A DNA stretch of 46,200 nucleotides from contig VXPE01000054.1 in NCBI GenBank assembly GCA_009839745.1, forward strand, positions 52,075 through 98,274, read 5' to 3'. Under the pieces are notes generated by a model, which had not been told where the DNA came from, ran no database searches, and saw nothing but the letters and a program-made list of their open reading frames with translations. The stretch is from Candidatus Poribacteria bacterium. GTDB taxonomy: Bacteria > Poribacteria > WGA-4E > WGA-3G. Made by a program: the position numbers and the translations under genes. Every line of letters starts with the position of its first letter. The first letter of the stretch is position 1. Shown piece by piece: positions 14,641-23,388 of this stretch.

Positions 14641-16203
14641 TTATACCATGTTCCTCTTAATTATCTGACCTGCGACATGTGTAGCGAGCGCGGCGATCGT
14701 CAACGTCGGTGGTATACCGACGGAGTTTGGGAAAAGACTCGCATCAGCAACGAATAAACCTTTCACCGCGTGGGATTCCCCTGAAAGATTAACGACGCTC
14801 CTGTTCGGATTTTCGCCCATCTGAAGTGTCCCCTGGGGATGACTGGAAGCCAACATGATGTCGTTTGGCACGATGCCGCGTTGGCGAATAATCTCAAGAT
14901 CGACCTCTGTTTTGATAGGAAAATGTTGTGTGTAAGGCAGTAGCACCTCTGTTGCCCCTGCGGCGAAAAGGAGGTGCGCGGCGTTGATTATTCCTTCCGC
15001 CAATACCTTCCTATCCGAACGGCGCAGTCGGTATGCAATGTTCGGAGTCCCCTTATAATCTACCGATACCCGTCCGGTTGTTCTGTCATGCAAAAGGACA
15101 AGGAGCGCAGCAATGTGACGATAGCGTTCCATGAATTCTCGATGATTTTTACCGAAACCCGGCAGGCTTGCCGCTACTATCATCTGTGAACCGAAAGCCG
15201 GCATGAGCAGATAACCACTGTCCGGTCTGCGTCTCAAATCCAGAAAGTGATCAATATAGTAACTTTGTGGGATGCCGAGATGTCCATCAATCGTTTCGTT
15301 AAAGACACCACCAACAAAGACAGCAGGATGCAAGTGGAGATTTTTTCCGACCCGTCGGTTCGCGTTAGGCAGTCTGCTTTTTAACCAGAGTTGTGGCGAG
15401 TTGATTGCGCCAGCGGCGAGCACCACTATATCGCTTTGAACATGCAATCTGCCCGATGGCAATCGAGCGGATACACCAATCACCCTGCCTTTCTCCTCAT
15501 GAATTTTTTCAGCCATACAGTCGCTGTGAAGTTTCGCACCTGCGGCACGTGCTAAAGGGATATACGTGACCGCCATGCTCTGCTTGCCTGTTCCTCTCGA
15601 ACCATTTTGTGGGGCTTTGGAAACAGGACACCCAAAAAGACATTGAGCACCACATGCAGCGCATTCGCCGCGATTATGGCTTTGCAATCCACCGCGCCAC
15701 CGCATCGCCTCACACCCATAGCGAACAACAGCGTTCAATAGATTCACGTCTGTTTCCTGCATCTGTGTAACGCCGAGCGTCTGCTCCACTTGATTGTAGT
15801 GGGGCCAAATTTCTGGAACTTGCCACCTGTATAAGAGTGCTTGCGGTGGACGAACGGCATAACAGAGATTATGGACCGTTGAACCGCCAACGCCTTTGCC
15901 TTGCGAAATGACAATTGCGTTGTCCTGTGTGCCCCGTAAACCGCTATCCCAGAAAAGACGCCGCAGCATTTCCGGCTCGTAACTGCCGAAGGTACTTGGA
16001 TCGTGATTTTCCCCTGCCTCTAAAATAATTACCGATAGTCCGGCTTCAGCGAGTTCCTTGGCGACGACGGCGCCTCCCGCTCCAGAACCGATAACGCACA
16101 CGTCGGCACGCTCTGTCCGCTCTATACTTTTTTTATTCAACCATGCGGGTCGAAAATTGGTTTTTAATTTATTAAATCTGGACATCGTTCCACTTCGTTC
16201 CAC
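14641..16203 (-). CDS. GMC-family FAD-dependent oxidoreductase
   Basis: Flavin enzyme of the glucose-methanol-choline group, about 514-520 residues. The FAD dinucleotide fold is VIGSGAGGAVVAKELAEAG, ending in a Glu (ILEAGE). GKGVGGSTVHN is a second FAD contact, and the C-terminal signature is HPQGTLQMGENP with PPTLTIAALA. Four cysteines in CAACGAQCLFGC (about 185-196) could hold an iron-sulfur or zinc site, as in long-chain alcohol oxidase relatives. It should oxidise an alcohol or sugar, passing electrons to an unknown acceptor. The longest reading starts at GTG 16203; ATG 16185 (MSRFNKLK) is more likely. Both lie in the short repeat shared with 1020-1062. Confidence 0.85.
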   Translation of the reverse strand: MERSGTMSRFNKLKTNFRPAWLNKKSIERTERADVCVIGSGAGGAVVAKELAEAGLSVIILEAGENHDPSTFGSYEPEMLRRLFWDSGLRGTQDNAIVISQGKGVGGSTVHNLCYAVRPPQALLYRWQVPEIWPHYNQVEQTLGVTQMQETDVNLLNAVVRYGCEAMRWRGGLQSHNRGECAACGAQCLFGCPVSKAPQNGSRGTGKQSMAVTYIPLARAAGAKLHSDCMAEKIHEEKGRVIGVSARLPSGRLHVQSDIVVLAAGAINSPQLWLKSRLPNANRRVGKNLHLHPAVFVGGVFNETIDGHLGIPQSYYIDHFLDLRRRPDSGYLLMPAFGSQMIVAASLPGFGKNHREFMERYRHIAALLVLLHDRTTGRVSVDYKGTPNIAYRLRRSDRKVLAEGIINAAHLLFAAGATEVLLPYTQHFPIKTEVDLEIIRQRGIVPNDIMLASSHPQGTLQMGENPNRSVVNLSGESHAVKGLFVADASLFPNSVGIPPTLTIAALATHVAGQIIKRNMV

Positions 16204-16315
16204 GATGGTTTTCGGTTAAGTTAAGAAACCTACTTTAGGTTATGAAAGGTCTGTTCGCAATTGGGAATCCGCAAGGACAACGGACGCAGCGGCTCAGATT
16301 CAATCGTTTAAAAAG
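16186..16315. repeat. Family A-type intergenic repeat
   Basis: Contains ccgcaaggacaacgg followed by cgcagcggctcag (16269-16297) and ends tttaaaaag, matching the right ends at 5800-5850 and 20300-20350. The left part is the short element shared with 1020-1062. It fills the gap between the GMC and TPR genes and enters the last codons of the TPR gene. Confidence 0.65.
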
Positions 16316-17445
16316 CGGTAATGCTGATACGCCTGTTCTGCCTTCGCCCGTTCGCCGATTTGACGATAAGCGTTTGCTAAGTTTCGGTAAAGTTGTGGAT
16401 TCGTTGTGCCGAGTCGTGTCGCCGTTTCAAATTGCGTGATCGCCTGTCGAGGTCTTTTCTGCATCATATAGACAATGCCGAGACTGTTCCGGTATATCGC
16501 GCTCTCTGGGTGTGCCTCAACGAGCCCTCCATAGACTTCAAGTGCCTCCAGATACGCCTCTGTTTGCAGGTAAATGTAACCCAGCAGCTCAGATGCTTTT
16601 TCATCGTGCGGTGCAATGGCAAGACATGCTTTAAGTTCCGTCGTCGCGAGTTCCCATTCCGTTCTTTTTATAAGGAGTTCTGCAAGCTCATAACGAGGTT
16701 GAAGGCGTTGCGGATCGTTGCGGACTAAACGTTGCAGCGCTGATAGTTGTTCCTCTTCGCGCATGAGTTTTTCAAATGCGCGGAGTGTCGTGCGCCCTTC
16801 AGCAATTTTACCCGTGCGGAGATAACAATTTCCAAGATTGAAATGCGCTTTGGCGTGTCGACTTTTGCGTTTTATGACGGCTTCAAAATGCGGTATTGCG
16901 TGTGTAAAATCTTCCTTTTGGAAATAGGCAAGACCGAGGAGATACCTGGCTTCACTATCCTGCACCAACTGTTTAAGGTGACGCATCGCATCGTCGATTC
17001 GGTTCTGCCGGAGATATGCCGCGCCTAAAAGTCTTCGTGCGCGCGAGAGATCAGGCTGCAATTGTAGTGCGCGTTCCAAGGGTTCAGTCGCCTCTTTAGC
17101 ACTCGCCATACCGATAAGGTATGCCTCGCCGAGACGAACGTGGGCAGCGGCGAAATCGGGGGTGAGGTTAATCGCAGTCTGGAGTGCATCAATGGCTGGT
17201 TTCCATTGCGATTGTTTACCGTAAAGCACCCCAAGTTGATAGTGTGAGTCAGCGAGCGTTGGATCCAGTTTTACTGCCCGCTGAAACGCTGCAAACGCCT
17301 CACGGTTTTTCCCCTGCGTGAGTGCCTGCAAGCCTGCTTCGTAGGTGCGCGCAGCCTTGTCGGGTTGGTTTCCTTCTTCTGCTGGTGCAAGACACGCTAT
17401 CGATAAGAAAATGAGGAAAGAAAGGCGAAAAAGATTCACTTTCAT
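16300..17445 (-). CDS. Exported TPR-repeat protein
   Basis: About 381 residues when started at ATG 17445 (MKVNLFRLSF); an upstream ATG at 17469 adds eight residues. An N-terminal signal segment (LSFLIFLSIACLAPA) could be cut by signal peptidase I or be a weak lipobox (SIAC). The rest is about ten tetratricopeptide repeats, for example AFQRAVKLDPTLADSHYQLGVLY and HFNLGNCYLRTGK. It is a periplasmic or envelope-anchored scaffold, with no enzymatic domain and no partner that can be named. The upstream promoter at 17482-17510 fits this gene. The leader CGCAATAATTAAAAAA looks like a decayed copy of the shared leader with its AAGG lost. Confidence 0.8.
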   Translation of the reverse strand: MKVNLFRLSFLIFLSIACLAPAEEGNQPDKAARTYEAGLQALTQGKNREAFAAFQRAVKLDPTLADSHYQLGVLYGKQSQWKPAIDALQTAINLTPDFAAAHVRLGEAYLIGMASAKEATEPLERALQLQPDLSRARRLLGAAYLRQNRIDDAMRHLKQLVQDSEARYLLGLAYFQKEDFTHAIPHFEAVIKRKSRHAKAHFNLGNCYLRTGKIAEGRTTLRAFEKLMREEEQLSALQRLVRNDPQRLQPRYELAELLIKRTEWELATTELKACLAIAPHDEKASELLGYIYLQTEAYLEALEVYGGLVEAHPESAIYRNSLGIVYMMQKRPRQAITQFETATRLGTTNPQLYRNLANAYRQIGERAKAEQAYQHYRFLND

Positions 17446-17481
17446 TTTTTTAATTATTGCGATAGACATTGTTTGGCATTT

Positions 17482-17510
17482 ATGATAGCATACTTTTAAA
17501 TGTCTATCAA
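17482..17510 (-). promoter_or_regulatory. Sigma-70-like promoter of the TPR gene
   Basis: Minus strand TTGATA (17510-17505), 17-bp spacer, TATCAT (17487-17482), with the TPR gene start about 15-40 nt downstream. Confidence 0.6.
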
Positions 17511-17520
17511 CTTTCTACAG

Positions 17521-17623
17521 GCTAAAGAAAACGCGCAGCTCGTAATGAAATGGAGAGCAGATATACGGAACGGAACATTAAGGACGAAACCCAGCTGACC
17601 GAACCGCAAGGAAAAATTAAAAA
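17521..17623. repeat. Family A repeat supplying the leader of a PhyH gene
   Basis: Reverse orientation relative to 25163-25308. It contains gctcgtaatgaaatggagagc in the middle and ends in ccgcaaggaaaaattaaaaa, directly followed by ATG at 17624. The AAGGAA within it is the only Shine-Dalgarno for that gene. Confidence 0.75.
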
Positions 17624-18472
17624 ATGGAATTTGTTCAGTTGACAGAGACACAACGCCAAGAATTCGAGGAGAACGGTTACCTCATCGTGCGTTCAGCAAT
17701 CGACAGTGAAATGATTCAACGCTTAACCGAGACAGGTGACCGGCTCATGGAATCGTTTGAGTACCACGGCTACTACGCACATCGGCGAGACGGGTTGGTG
17801 CAAGAACCCGCATTCGCTGACCTTGCGACACAGTCGAAGGCAGTGCCATTGATCCTGCAACTGCTCGGTACAAATATCCACATCACGAACACCGCACTTA
17901 TCCATAAACACCCACAAGCACCCGAAAAACCTGACAACCGCAATTGGCATCGAGATGTCGGTGTGCATCTGGACGTTGGGCACGCAGGGTGTCCGCGCGT
18001 CGGTTTGAAGGTAGGCTACTGCTTAACGGACTTCAGTGTGCCGAACTCGGGTGCGACGTGGTTTATCCGAAAGAGCCATAAACTGAGTAAACCGTTGGGT
18101 ATCCTCGAGGGTGAAGTTGACCCACCTGTATATGACGAACCGCGCCTCCACGCAGGAGATGCGTTTCTGTTTGAAAGCCGTATCTATCATGCCGCGGGAC
18201 TGAATTTCAGAGAGAATATCTCTAAAGTCGTCATCTACGGGTATCATTATCGCTGGATTAAGCCGGATTACTATCTGCGCTATTACAACGATAGCCTGCA
18301 ACCGGATGAAACATTAACGGAAAACTTAGACGATCTCGGCAGGCAGTTTCTCGGTGCTTCCACGGATACACAGGGCAGGCGCGATCCGAACGGTGTCCAC
18401 TGGGCGGGTTCAGAATGGGCAGCAGCGCATAATCTGAACTTGGAACAAGCCCCGCAGATCACCACGATTTGA
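17624..18472 (+). CDS. Phytanoyl-CoA dioxygenase (PhyH) family oxygenase
   Basis: 282-residue Fe(II)/2-oxoglutarate-type oxygenase, cytoplasmic, a close paralogue of the gene at 6620. Iron ligands H109-x-D111 (NWHRDVG) and the distal His in RIYHAAG. It carries about ten extra residues before the final WAAAHN block where the paralogue has a Gly/Ala run. The start is fixed by the repeat-borne leader directly upstream. The following Gfo/Idh/MocA gene, same strand and 134 bp on, has the same leader, so the two may be expressed together although a repeat lies between them. Substrate unknown. Confidence 0.88.
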   Translation: MEFVQLTETQRQEFEENGYLIVRSAIDSEMIQRLTETGDRLMESFEYHGYYAHRRDGLVQEPAFADLATQSKAVPLILQLLGTNIHITNTALIHKHPQAPEKPDNRNWHRDVGVHLDVGHAGCPRVGLKVGYCLTDFSVPNSGATWFIRKSHKLSKPLGILEGEVDPPVYDEPRLHAGDAFLFESRIYHAAGLNFRENISKVVIYGYHYRWIKPDYYLRYYNDSLQPDETLTENLDDLGRQFLGASTDTQGRRDPNGVHWAGSEWAAAHNLNLEQAPQITTI

Positions 18473-18479
18473 GAAGAAG

Positions 18480-18606
18480 AAAACCAGAAGGACAGCGTCT
18501 TGATTGTCCTAAGTACATAGCCCATAACGAAGTGGAGGGCAGATTTTTGAGAAAAGAACATCAAACACCAAACCCACTTCATTTAACCGCAAGGAAAAAT
18601 TAAAAG
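18480..18606. repeat. Family A repeat supplying the leader of the Gfo/Idh/MocA gene
   Basis: Contains tagcccataacgaagtggagggc and ends aaccgcaaggaaaaattaaaag, immediately followed by ATG at 18607. Same orientation as the copy at 17521-17623. Confidence 0.75.
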
Positions 18607-19635
18607 ATGAAAGAAGTCAAGGTAGGTATTGTTGGTTGTGGTGGCATTGCTGGCGGTAAACATCTTCCGGGCCATAAAGGGGTCAAAGGTGTTTCGATTA
18701 TCGCAGCGTGCGACATTGACGAAACCCGAGCGAAAGCATTCGCCAAAGAGCACGACATCCCGCACGTTTTCAGTGATTACGAGGAATTGGCAGCGATGGA
18801 CGAGTTGGACGCCGTGAGCGTTTGCACGCCGAATAATTTCCACGCGGGTCCAACGATTGCAGCGTTGAAAGCGGGAAAACACGTTATCTGTGAAAAGCCG
18901 ATCGCTGCTAATGCGATTGATGGACAAGCGATGGTGGATGCACAAAAAGCGAGCGGTAAAGTCCTACAGATCGGGTTACAATCTCGGTTCCGTGCTGAGG
19001 CACGCACCCTCCGCAAACTCTATGATGAAGGTTTCTTTGGAGACATCTACTATGCCCGTGCGATGTCAATGCGACGCCGTGGTGTCCCTGCCTCACCCTC
19101 TTTTCTCAGCAAAGCTATCGCGGGTGGCGGCCCACTGATTGATATCGGGGTGCATATCCTTGATGTGTTGCTCTGGATGATCGGCTGTCCGAAACCCATT
19201 GAGGCGTTCGGCGTGACGGCAACGAAGTTTGGGCATAAAGAGAATGTCATCAATCCGTGGGGGAAATGGGATCCTGAAGAATTTGAGGTGGAAGATTTCG
19301 CGATGGGCACCATCAACTTCGAAGGCGGCTTGACGGTGACTTTGGAAACGGCGTGGGCATCGCATATCGAGAACATCGGCGGGACGTTCTTCATGGGAGA
19401 TTTAGCCGGGGCGACTTACGAACCGCTTCAGATTTACCTTGATAAAAAAGATGAGATGGTGAATTATACCCCGAAACTGCTCAAAGGATTACCGAGCGAA
19501 TTTGAATCGTTCCACACGGCTGTTCGAGAGGGATTGCCGTCTCCTGTGCCCGCTGAAGAGGTGTTGAACATCGCGAAGATCTTCGATGCGCTTTACGAGT
19601 CCGCTCGAATAGGTCGTTCCGTCCCAATATTTTAA
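18607..19635 (+). CDS. Gfo/Idh/MocA-family NAD(P)-dependent oxidoreductase
   Basis: 342 residues, typical length. The N-terminal Rossmann fold starts GIVGCGGIAGGKH, and the family signature CEKPIA (E96-K97-P98) holds the catalytic Lys. The C-terminal domain has GGGPLIDIGVHILDVLLW, with the usual Asp and His of the active site. It should oxidise or reduce a sugar, inositol or similar polyol in the cytoplasm. It ends ATA-TTT-TAA, with the stop supplied by the following repeat. A second, distant member lies at 41186. PhyH plus Gfo/Idh/MocA pairs suggest a catabolic module, but no substrate can be named. Confidence 0.9.
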   Translation: MKEVKVGIVGCGGIAGGKHLPGHKGVKGVSIIAACDIDETRAKAFAKEHDIPHVFSDYEELAAMDELDAVSVCTPNNFHAGPTIAALKAGKHVICEKPIAANAIDGQAMVDAQKASGKVLQIGLQSRFRAEARTLRKLYDEGFFGDIYYARAMSMRRRGVPASPSFLSKAIAGGGPLIDIGVHILDVLLWMIGCPKPIEAFGVTATKFGHKENVINPWGKWDPEEFEVEDFAMGTINFEGGLTVTLETAWASHIENIGGTFFMGDLAGATYEPLQIYLDKKDEMVNYTPKLLKGLPSEFESFHTAVREGLPSPVPAEEVLNIAKIFDALYESARIGRSVPIF

Positions 19636-19754
19636 GCTTACCTTGCGGTTCGGTGAGGCAGGTTTGAACTTTGAAGTGCCTTTCCGTATATCCGCTTGCG
19701 CCGTTGTTGCAAGCTACGGGTTTGGTGCTAAAGAAACCCTCTCAACCGATAACC
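19631..19754. repeat. Family A repeat between convergent genes
   Basis: Begins ttttaagcttaccttgcggttcgg at the stop of the Gfo/Idh/MocA gene and carries tttccgtatatccgc and caagctacggg. It runs up to the stop of queF. Confidence 0.7.
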
Positions 19755-20147
19755 TTAACCCTGATAGCTTGCACGCACAACCGTTTTGATGCCGCCGCGG
19801 ATGTTAAAATCACCGACGACTTCTGCCTTCCGCGGCTGGCAGGCTTCCACAAAATCCTCAAGCACCTTATTCACGACGTGCTCATGAAAGATACCGACAT
19901 CTCGGTAGAAAAGGAAGTATTCCTTCAACGATTTTAGTTCAACGCAGTACTGGTTTGGCACGTAAGTGATACAGAGGGTTGCGAAATCCGGTAACCCGGT
20001 TTTAGGACATACCGCAGTGAACTCTAAGTTGGTCATCTCAATCGTGTAATCTCGGTGGCTATACTGATTTTCCCATGTCTCGATTTCAGGGGCTTCCAGT
20101 TGACGGATATGGGTTTGTAAATCATCATAGCCGATACTTTGGTTCAT
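19755..20147 (-). CDS. queF: NADPH-dependent 7-cyano-7-deazaguanine reductase (preQ0 reductase)
   Basis: 130 residues, the short unimodular (YkvM-type) form. It reduces preQ0 to preQ1 in queuosine synthesis. The catalytic Cys lies in TAVCPKTGLPDFA, which forms the thioimide with preQ0. The QueF motif ELKSLKEYFLFYRD and the following GIFHEHV (substrate-binding Glu and His) are intact. Cytoplasmic. The start ATG at 20147 follows the shared leader (CCGCAAGGTATAATTAAAAA). The partner gene queG is about 4 kb away, on the same strand but not in the same operon. Confidence 0.93.
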   Translation of the reverse strand: MNQSIGYDDLQTHIRQLEAPEIETWENQYSHRDYTIEMTNLEFTAVCPKTGLPDFATLCITYVPNQYCVELKSLKEYFLFYRDVGIFHEHVVNKVLEDFVEACQPRKAEVVGDFNIRGGIKTVVRASYQG

Positions 20148-20352
20148 TTTTTAATTATACCTTGCGGATAAGCAATAGGATTTGGACTTTAACGGTTCTC
20201 GTGTTCGAGCTGAAGAAACGCCCAAGCAAAAACCCTTCCACTTCGTTTCAGGCTTGTTTTCTTGTAGATACAAGTTTCCAAATCCGTTGTGACGTGACCG
20301 AAAACCTGCAAGGACAATGGACGCAGCAGCCCGGGAGCCCATAGTTAAAAGA
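20148..20352. repeat. Long family A repeat between queF and the FG-GAP gene
   Basis: The left end is the queF leader (ttttttaattataccttgcgg on the plus strand, read on the minus). The right end has ctgcaaggacaatgg, cgcagcagcccggg and catagttaaaagac; the minus-strand stop (TTT-TAA) of the upstream FG-GAP gene is inside it. Both ends of one element therefore touch genes. Confidence 0.75.
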
Positions 20353-23154
20353 CTACTTCAGGATTACCATCCGACGGGTGCGTTGGAAATCGCCCGCAGT
20401 AAATGTGTAGAAGTAGATGCCGCTTGCGACCTTCGTGCCATACTGGTCTCTCCCATCCCAGTACGCGGCTTTTTCTTGACTTCGATACCTGCCCGGTTCC
20501 TGTAACCCAATATTCAATTGACGGACAAGCCCACCACGGACATCGTAGATTTTGAGAGTAACTTCTGCTACCTCTGCAAGATCGTAGGGGAACCACGTCT
20601 CTGGGTTAAAAGGATTCGGATAATTCTGGAGAATTGTTGTCTGTTTGATAAACCCAAGCATCGAGAGCAAATGCGAAGATGGATCCACAGAGAAGGGGAC
20701 ATCCGCAGCACGGAAGCCGAGGTCAATTGGGTTAAAGATAAACGCGGAGCCAGAGTTATCACCGGCATTGTCGCTCCCTGAGGCACCGACGATAGCAAAC
20801 GAGCCTTTGATCGCAACAGCGGCTCCAAACAGATCCGATCGGTTTGTGCCAGCGGCTTCAATTCGGCGCTTCTGTACCCAAGACAACCCGTCGCGTAAAA
20901 AGGAGTAAGCCGCCCCCCTGTCTATTAGTACGTTTGGATCATCATGCGGATCCTGCAGGGGATGGTTATCCTTCCATGCCCCGACGATTGCGGTATCTTC
21001 GTGAATTGCGACGGCTGAGCCGAATTCATCTCCAGCATCGCCATCGGAGGCGGTTAACTTTGCCTGTTGGACCCAAGCATCTCGTGTCTCCACAAAAACA
21101 TAAGCGGCACCGAGGTCATTAAGACTTCGATCCTCTCTGGGGGAACCGATGATAGCAGCCCCGTTCGTTAAACTAATAGAGTAACCGAATCTGTCGCCGA
21201 TACCAATATCATTGGGCAGAATCAGCAAATCTTGTATCCATGTGCCCCCATTGCGTGTAAAGAGATAGACGGCACCCGAATCGGGGCCCGCTGCGTCGCT
21301 CTCATGGGCACCGACGAGGATATTATCGTCATAGACAGAAACAGCAAAGCCAAACTGGTCGCCCGGCACAGCCCCTGGGTGCACGAGTTTCGCCTGTTGT
21401 GTCCAAGAGGCTCCGTTTCGGATAAAGACATAAGCGGCCCCCGAATCCGTGCCAACCTCATCCTTTCCATAGGCACCGACGACAGCAGTATCTCCATGTA
21501 CCGCAACAGCAGATCCGAACTGATCAAAGATTCCGATGTCGCTACCGATTAATCGCGCCTGTTGAATCCATTCATCGCCGACCTGCACGAAAATGTATGC
21601 CGCGCCAGCCTCCGGTCCTGCCTCATCGACCCCAGGTGCGCCAACAAGGACGGTTGTGCCATCCATTGCGACAGCATTCCCGAACATATCGCCCGCCTTT
21701 GCGTCGTCGGTCGTAAGTTTCTTGCGTTGCAGCCAGAGTGTGCCAGCGCGCTCAAAGACGTACACTGCTCCCGCGTTCGGTGCGATGTCATCATCCTGCT
21801 GTGCGCCAGAGATAGCGAAGTTGCCGCTGATAGCAACAGATATTCCGAATTGATCTTCTGAAGCGGTCTCACCATCACTGAGCTTACCGCTCTCTACCCA
21901 CGATCCATCTTCTCTTTGTTCAAAGATATACGCGGCACCGGAGGACAACCCACCCGCATCTTGCAGTGGCGCGCCGGCGATCACTTCATTCTCACCGATT
22001 GCGACAGCGAATCCGAGCTGGTCGCCAGCCTCTCTGTCCCCCGCGACTAACTTTGTGTGTTGATTCCAAAATGGCGGTTCATTTTGCGTAAAGACATAAG
22101 CGGCACCGGTGACATCGTCACCAACATTACCTCCTGTCGCGCCAATAACAGCGGTTTCCCCTTTGATGTCTACAGAAACACCGAAAGTGCTCGCGCCATC
22201 AGGGTCGATGGGAATCATGCGAAAACGAACGCGGTTCCTTTTTTGCTCCCACTCGGTCCCTTCACGCCTATAGATGTAAGCAGCACCAGTCCCTTTGTTT
22301 TTAGGTGAGGCCACAATGGCGAAATCCCCATCAACATCGACTGCGTATCCAAATCTATCTTCCGCTTCGGTGTTGTTTCCAATGAGTTTCGCTTGGGGTA
22401 GCCATCCGAATTGGTTCCGGACGAACACATAAGCAGCACCGGCATCCTGCCCAGCTTCATCATCACGAGTTGCCCCAATAATAGCGGTATCTCCATCGAT
22501 TCCAATGGAAAAACCGAAGTATGCGAAGTTAGATGCATCCGGTGCAGTGAGTTTGGCTGTCTGATTCCAAGTCTCTCCGTTCCTCTCAAAAACGTAGACA
22601 GACCCGCCATCCGCCAAAGGTTCGTTTGTCCGGTGGGATCCCACGAGAACGGTATCTTCATCAATCGCCACCGAGATACCGAAATAGTCCCCACGTGTCT
22701 CCTCAGGCGAGAGGAGTTTGGCTTGCTCTATCCATTCAGTCCCTTGTCGTCTAAAGACATAAGCGGCACCTGAGTTCCTTCCGACTCCATCGTTCATCGG
22801 GGCACCAGCGACGAGGTAATCGCCACTCATCGCGAGTGCTGTGCCGAATCGGTCTCCCGCCTCGGCATCGCTGGCGAACAATTTTTCATGTTGAACCCAT
22901 CCGGTTTCGGTGCGCAAAAAGACCTGAAGCGAGCCCGTGTCCCTGCCGAAGTCGGTATCGTCATTTGGAACCCCCACTACTGCGTAATCACCGCTAATAC
23001 CGACACTCGCACCGAAACGATCCTGGATTACAGCAGCACTCGTGTTGAGTTGCACTCGGTCAGCACTGCTTTGCACAATCAACCCAATTCCGAAGAATAG
23101 GGTTAGCATGGTTATTTGTAATTTTCTCAATTCTCTTCCCCCGCTATTAGACAT
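20353..23154 (-). CDS. Secreted FG-GAP beta-propeller protein with FlgD/T9SS-type tail
   Basis: About 933 residues from ATG 23154 (MSNSGGREL), which places a signal segment (ITMLTLFFGIGLIVQSSA) at the N-terminus; a longer reading to 23271 is less likely. The body is fourteen FG-GAP-like repeats of about 50-60 residues with the pattern FGxAVAIxGDTAVVGAxxDD, GAAYVF, then WxQQAKL. That would suit two seven-bladed propellers. The last ~95 residues are NYPNPFNPETWFPYDL through FYTFTAG, a FlgD-Ig/T9SS-like domain also seen in the protein at 2315. Probable cell-surface or secreted adhesion protein. It ends in a Lys-stop contributed by the repeat junction. Confidence 0.85.
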   Translation of the reverse strand: MSNSGGRELRKLQITMLTLFFGIGLIVQSSADRVQLNTSAAVIQDRFGASVGISGDYAVVGVPNDDTDFGRDTGSLQVFLRTETGWVQHEKLFASDAEAGDRFGTALAMSGDYLVAGAPMNDGVGRNSGAAYVFRRQGTEWIEQAKLLSPEETRGDYFGISVAIDEDTVLVGSHRTNEPLADGGSVYVFERNGETWNQTAKLTAPDASNFAYFGFSIGIDGDTAIIGATRDDEAGQDAGAAYVFVRNQFGWLPQAKLIGNNTEAEDRFGYAVDVDGDFAIVASPKNKGTGAAYIYRREGTEWEQKRNRVRFRMIPIDPDGASTFGVSVDIKGETAVIGATGGNVGDDVTGAAYVFTQNEPPFWNQHTKLVAGDREAGDQLGFAVAIGENEVIAGAPLQDAGGLSSGAAYIFEQREDGSWVESGKLSDGETASEDQFGISVAISGNFAISGAQQDDDIAPNAGAVYVFERAGTLWLQRKKLTTDDAKAGDMFGNAVAMDGTTVLVGAPGVDEAGPEAGAAYIFVQVGDEWIQQARLIGSDIGIFDQFGSAVAVHGDTAVVGAYGKDEVGTDSGAAYVFIRNGASWTQQAKLVHPGAVPGDQFGFAVSVYDDNILVGAHESDAAGPDSGAVYLFTRNGGTWIQDLLILPNDIGIGDRFGYSISLTNGAAIIGSPREDRSLNDLGAAYVFVETRDAWVQQAKLTASDGDAGDEFGSAVAIHEDTAIVGAWKDNHPLQDPHDDPNVLIDRGAAYSFLRDGLSWVQKRRIEAAGTNRSDLFGAAVAIKGSFAIVGASGSDNAGDNSGSAFIFNPIDLGFRAADVPFSVDPSSHLLSMLGFIKQTTILQNYPNPFNPETWFPYDLAEVAEVTLKIYDVRGGLVRQLNIGLQEPGRYRSQEKAAYWDGRDQYGTKVASGIYFYTFTAGDFQRTRRMVILK

Positions 23155-23388
23155 TACCTGATGCACTGAACCGACAAAACAGGCGTGAGTTAAGGTGAAC
23201 TGTTTTGATTGGTAACGTTTTTCTTGAATTCTGTTGTAATGAACCTTCCTTGTCCTTAATTTTAGTGACACAATTTATAGCCCAAAAGGGTGCATAATTC
23301 TGGGAAAATCGTAAAAATCTGGGTTTTACCCCCAAAATTGAACTCACCACCTCATTTGTCGAACACTCCTATCCGTGAACGCCCAATG
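23155..23388. other. Leader region of the FG-GAP gene
   Basis: 234 bp. On the minus strand there is a possible -10 (TATAAA in ggctataaattg, about 23270-23280) but no convincing -35. No repeat of families A or B is seen. Confidence 0.35.

Noticed and set aside
20353-23154. Regular DNA repeats in this stretch as a CRISPR or satellite array
   Set aside because: They are degenerate at the DNA level and explained by the FG-GAP protein repeats.
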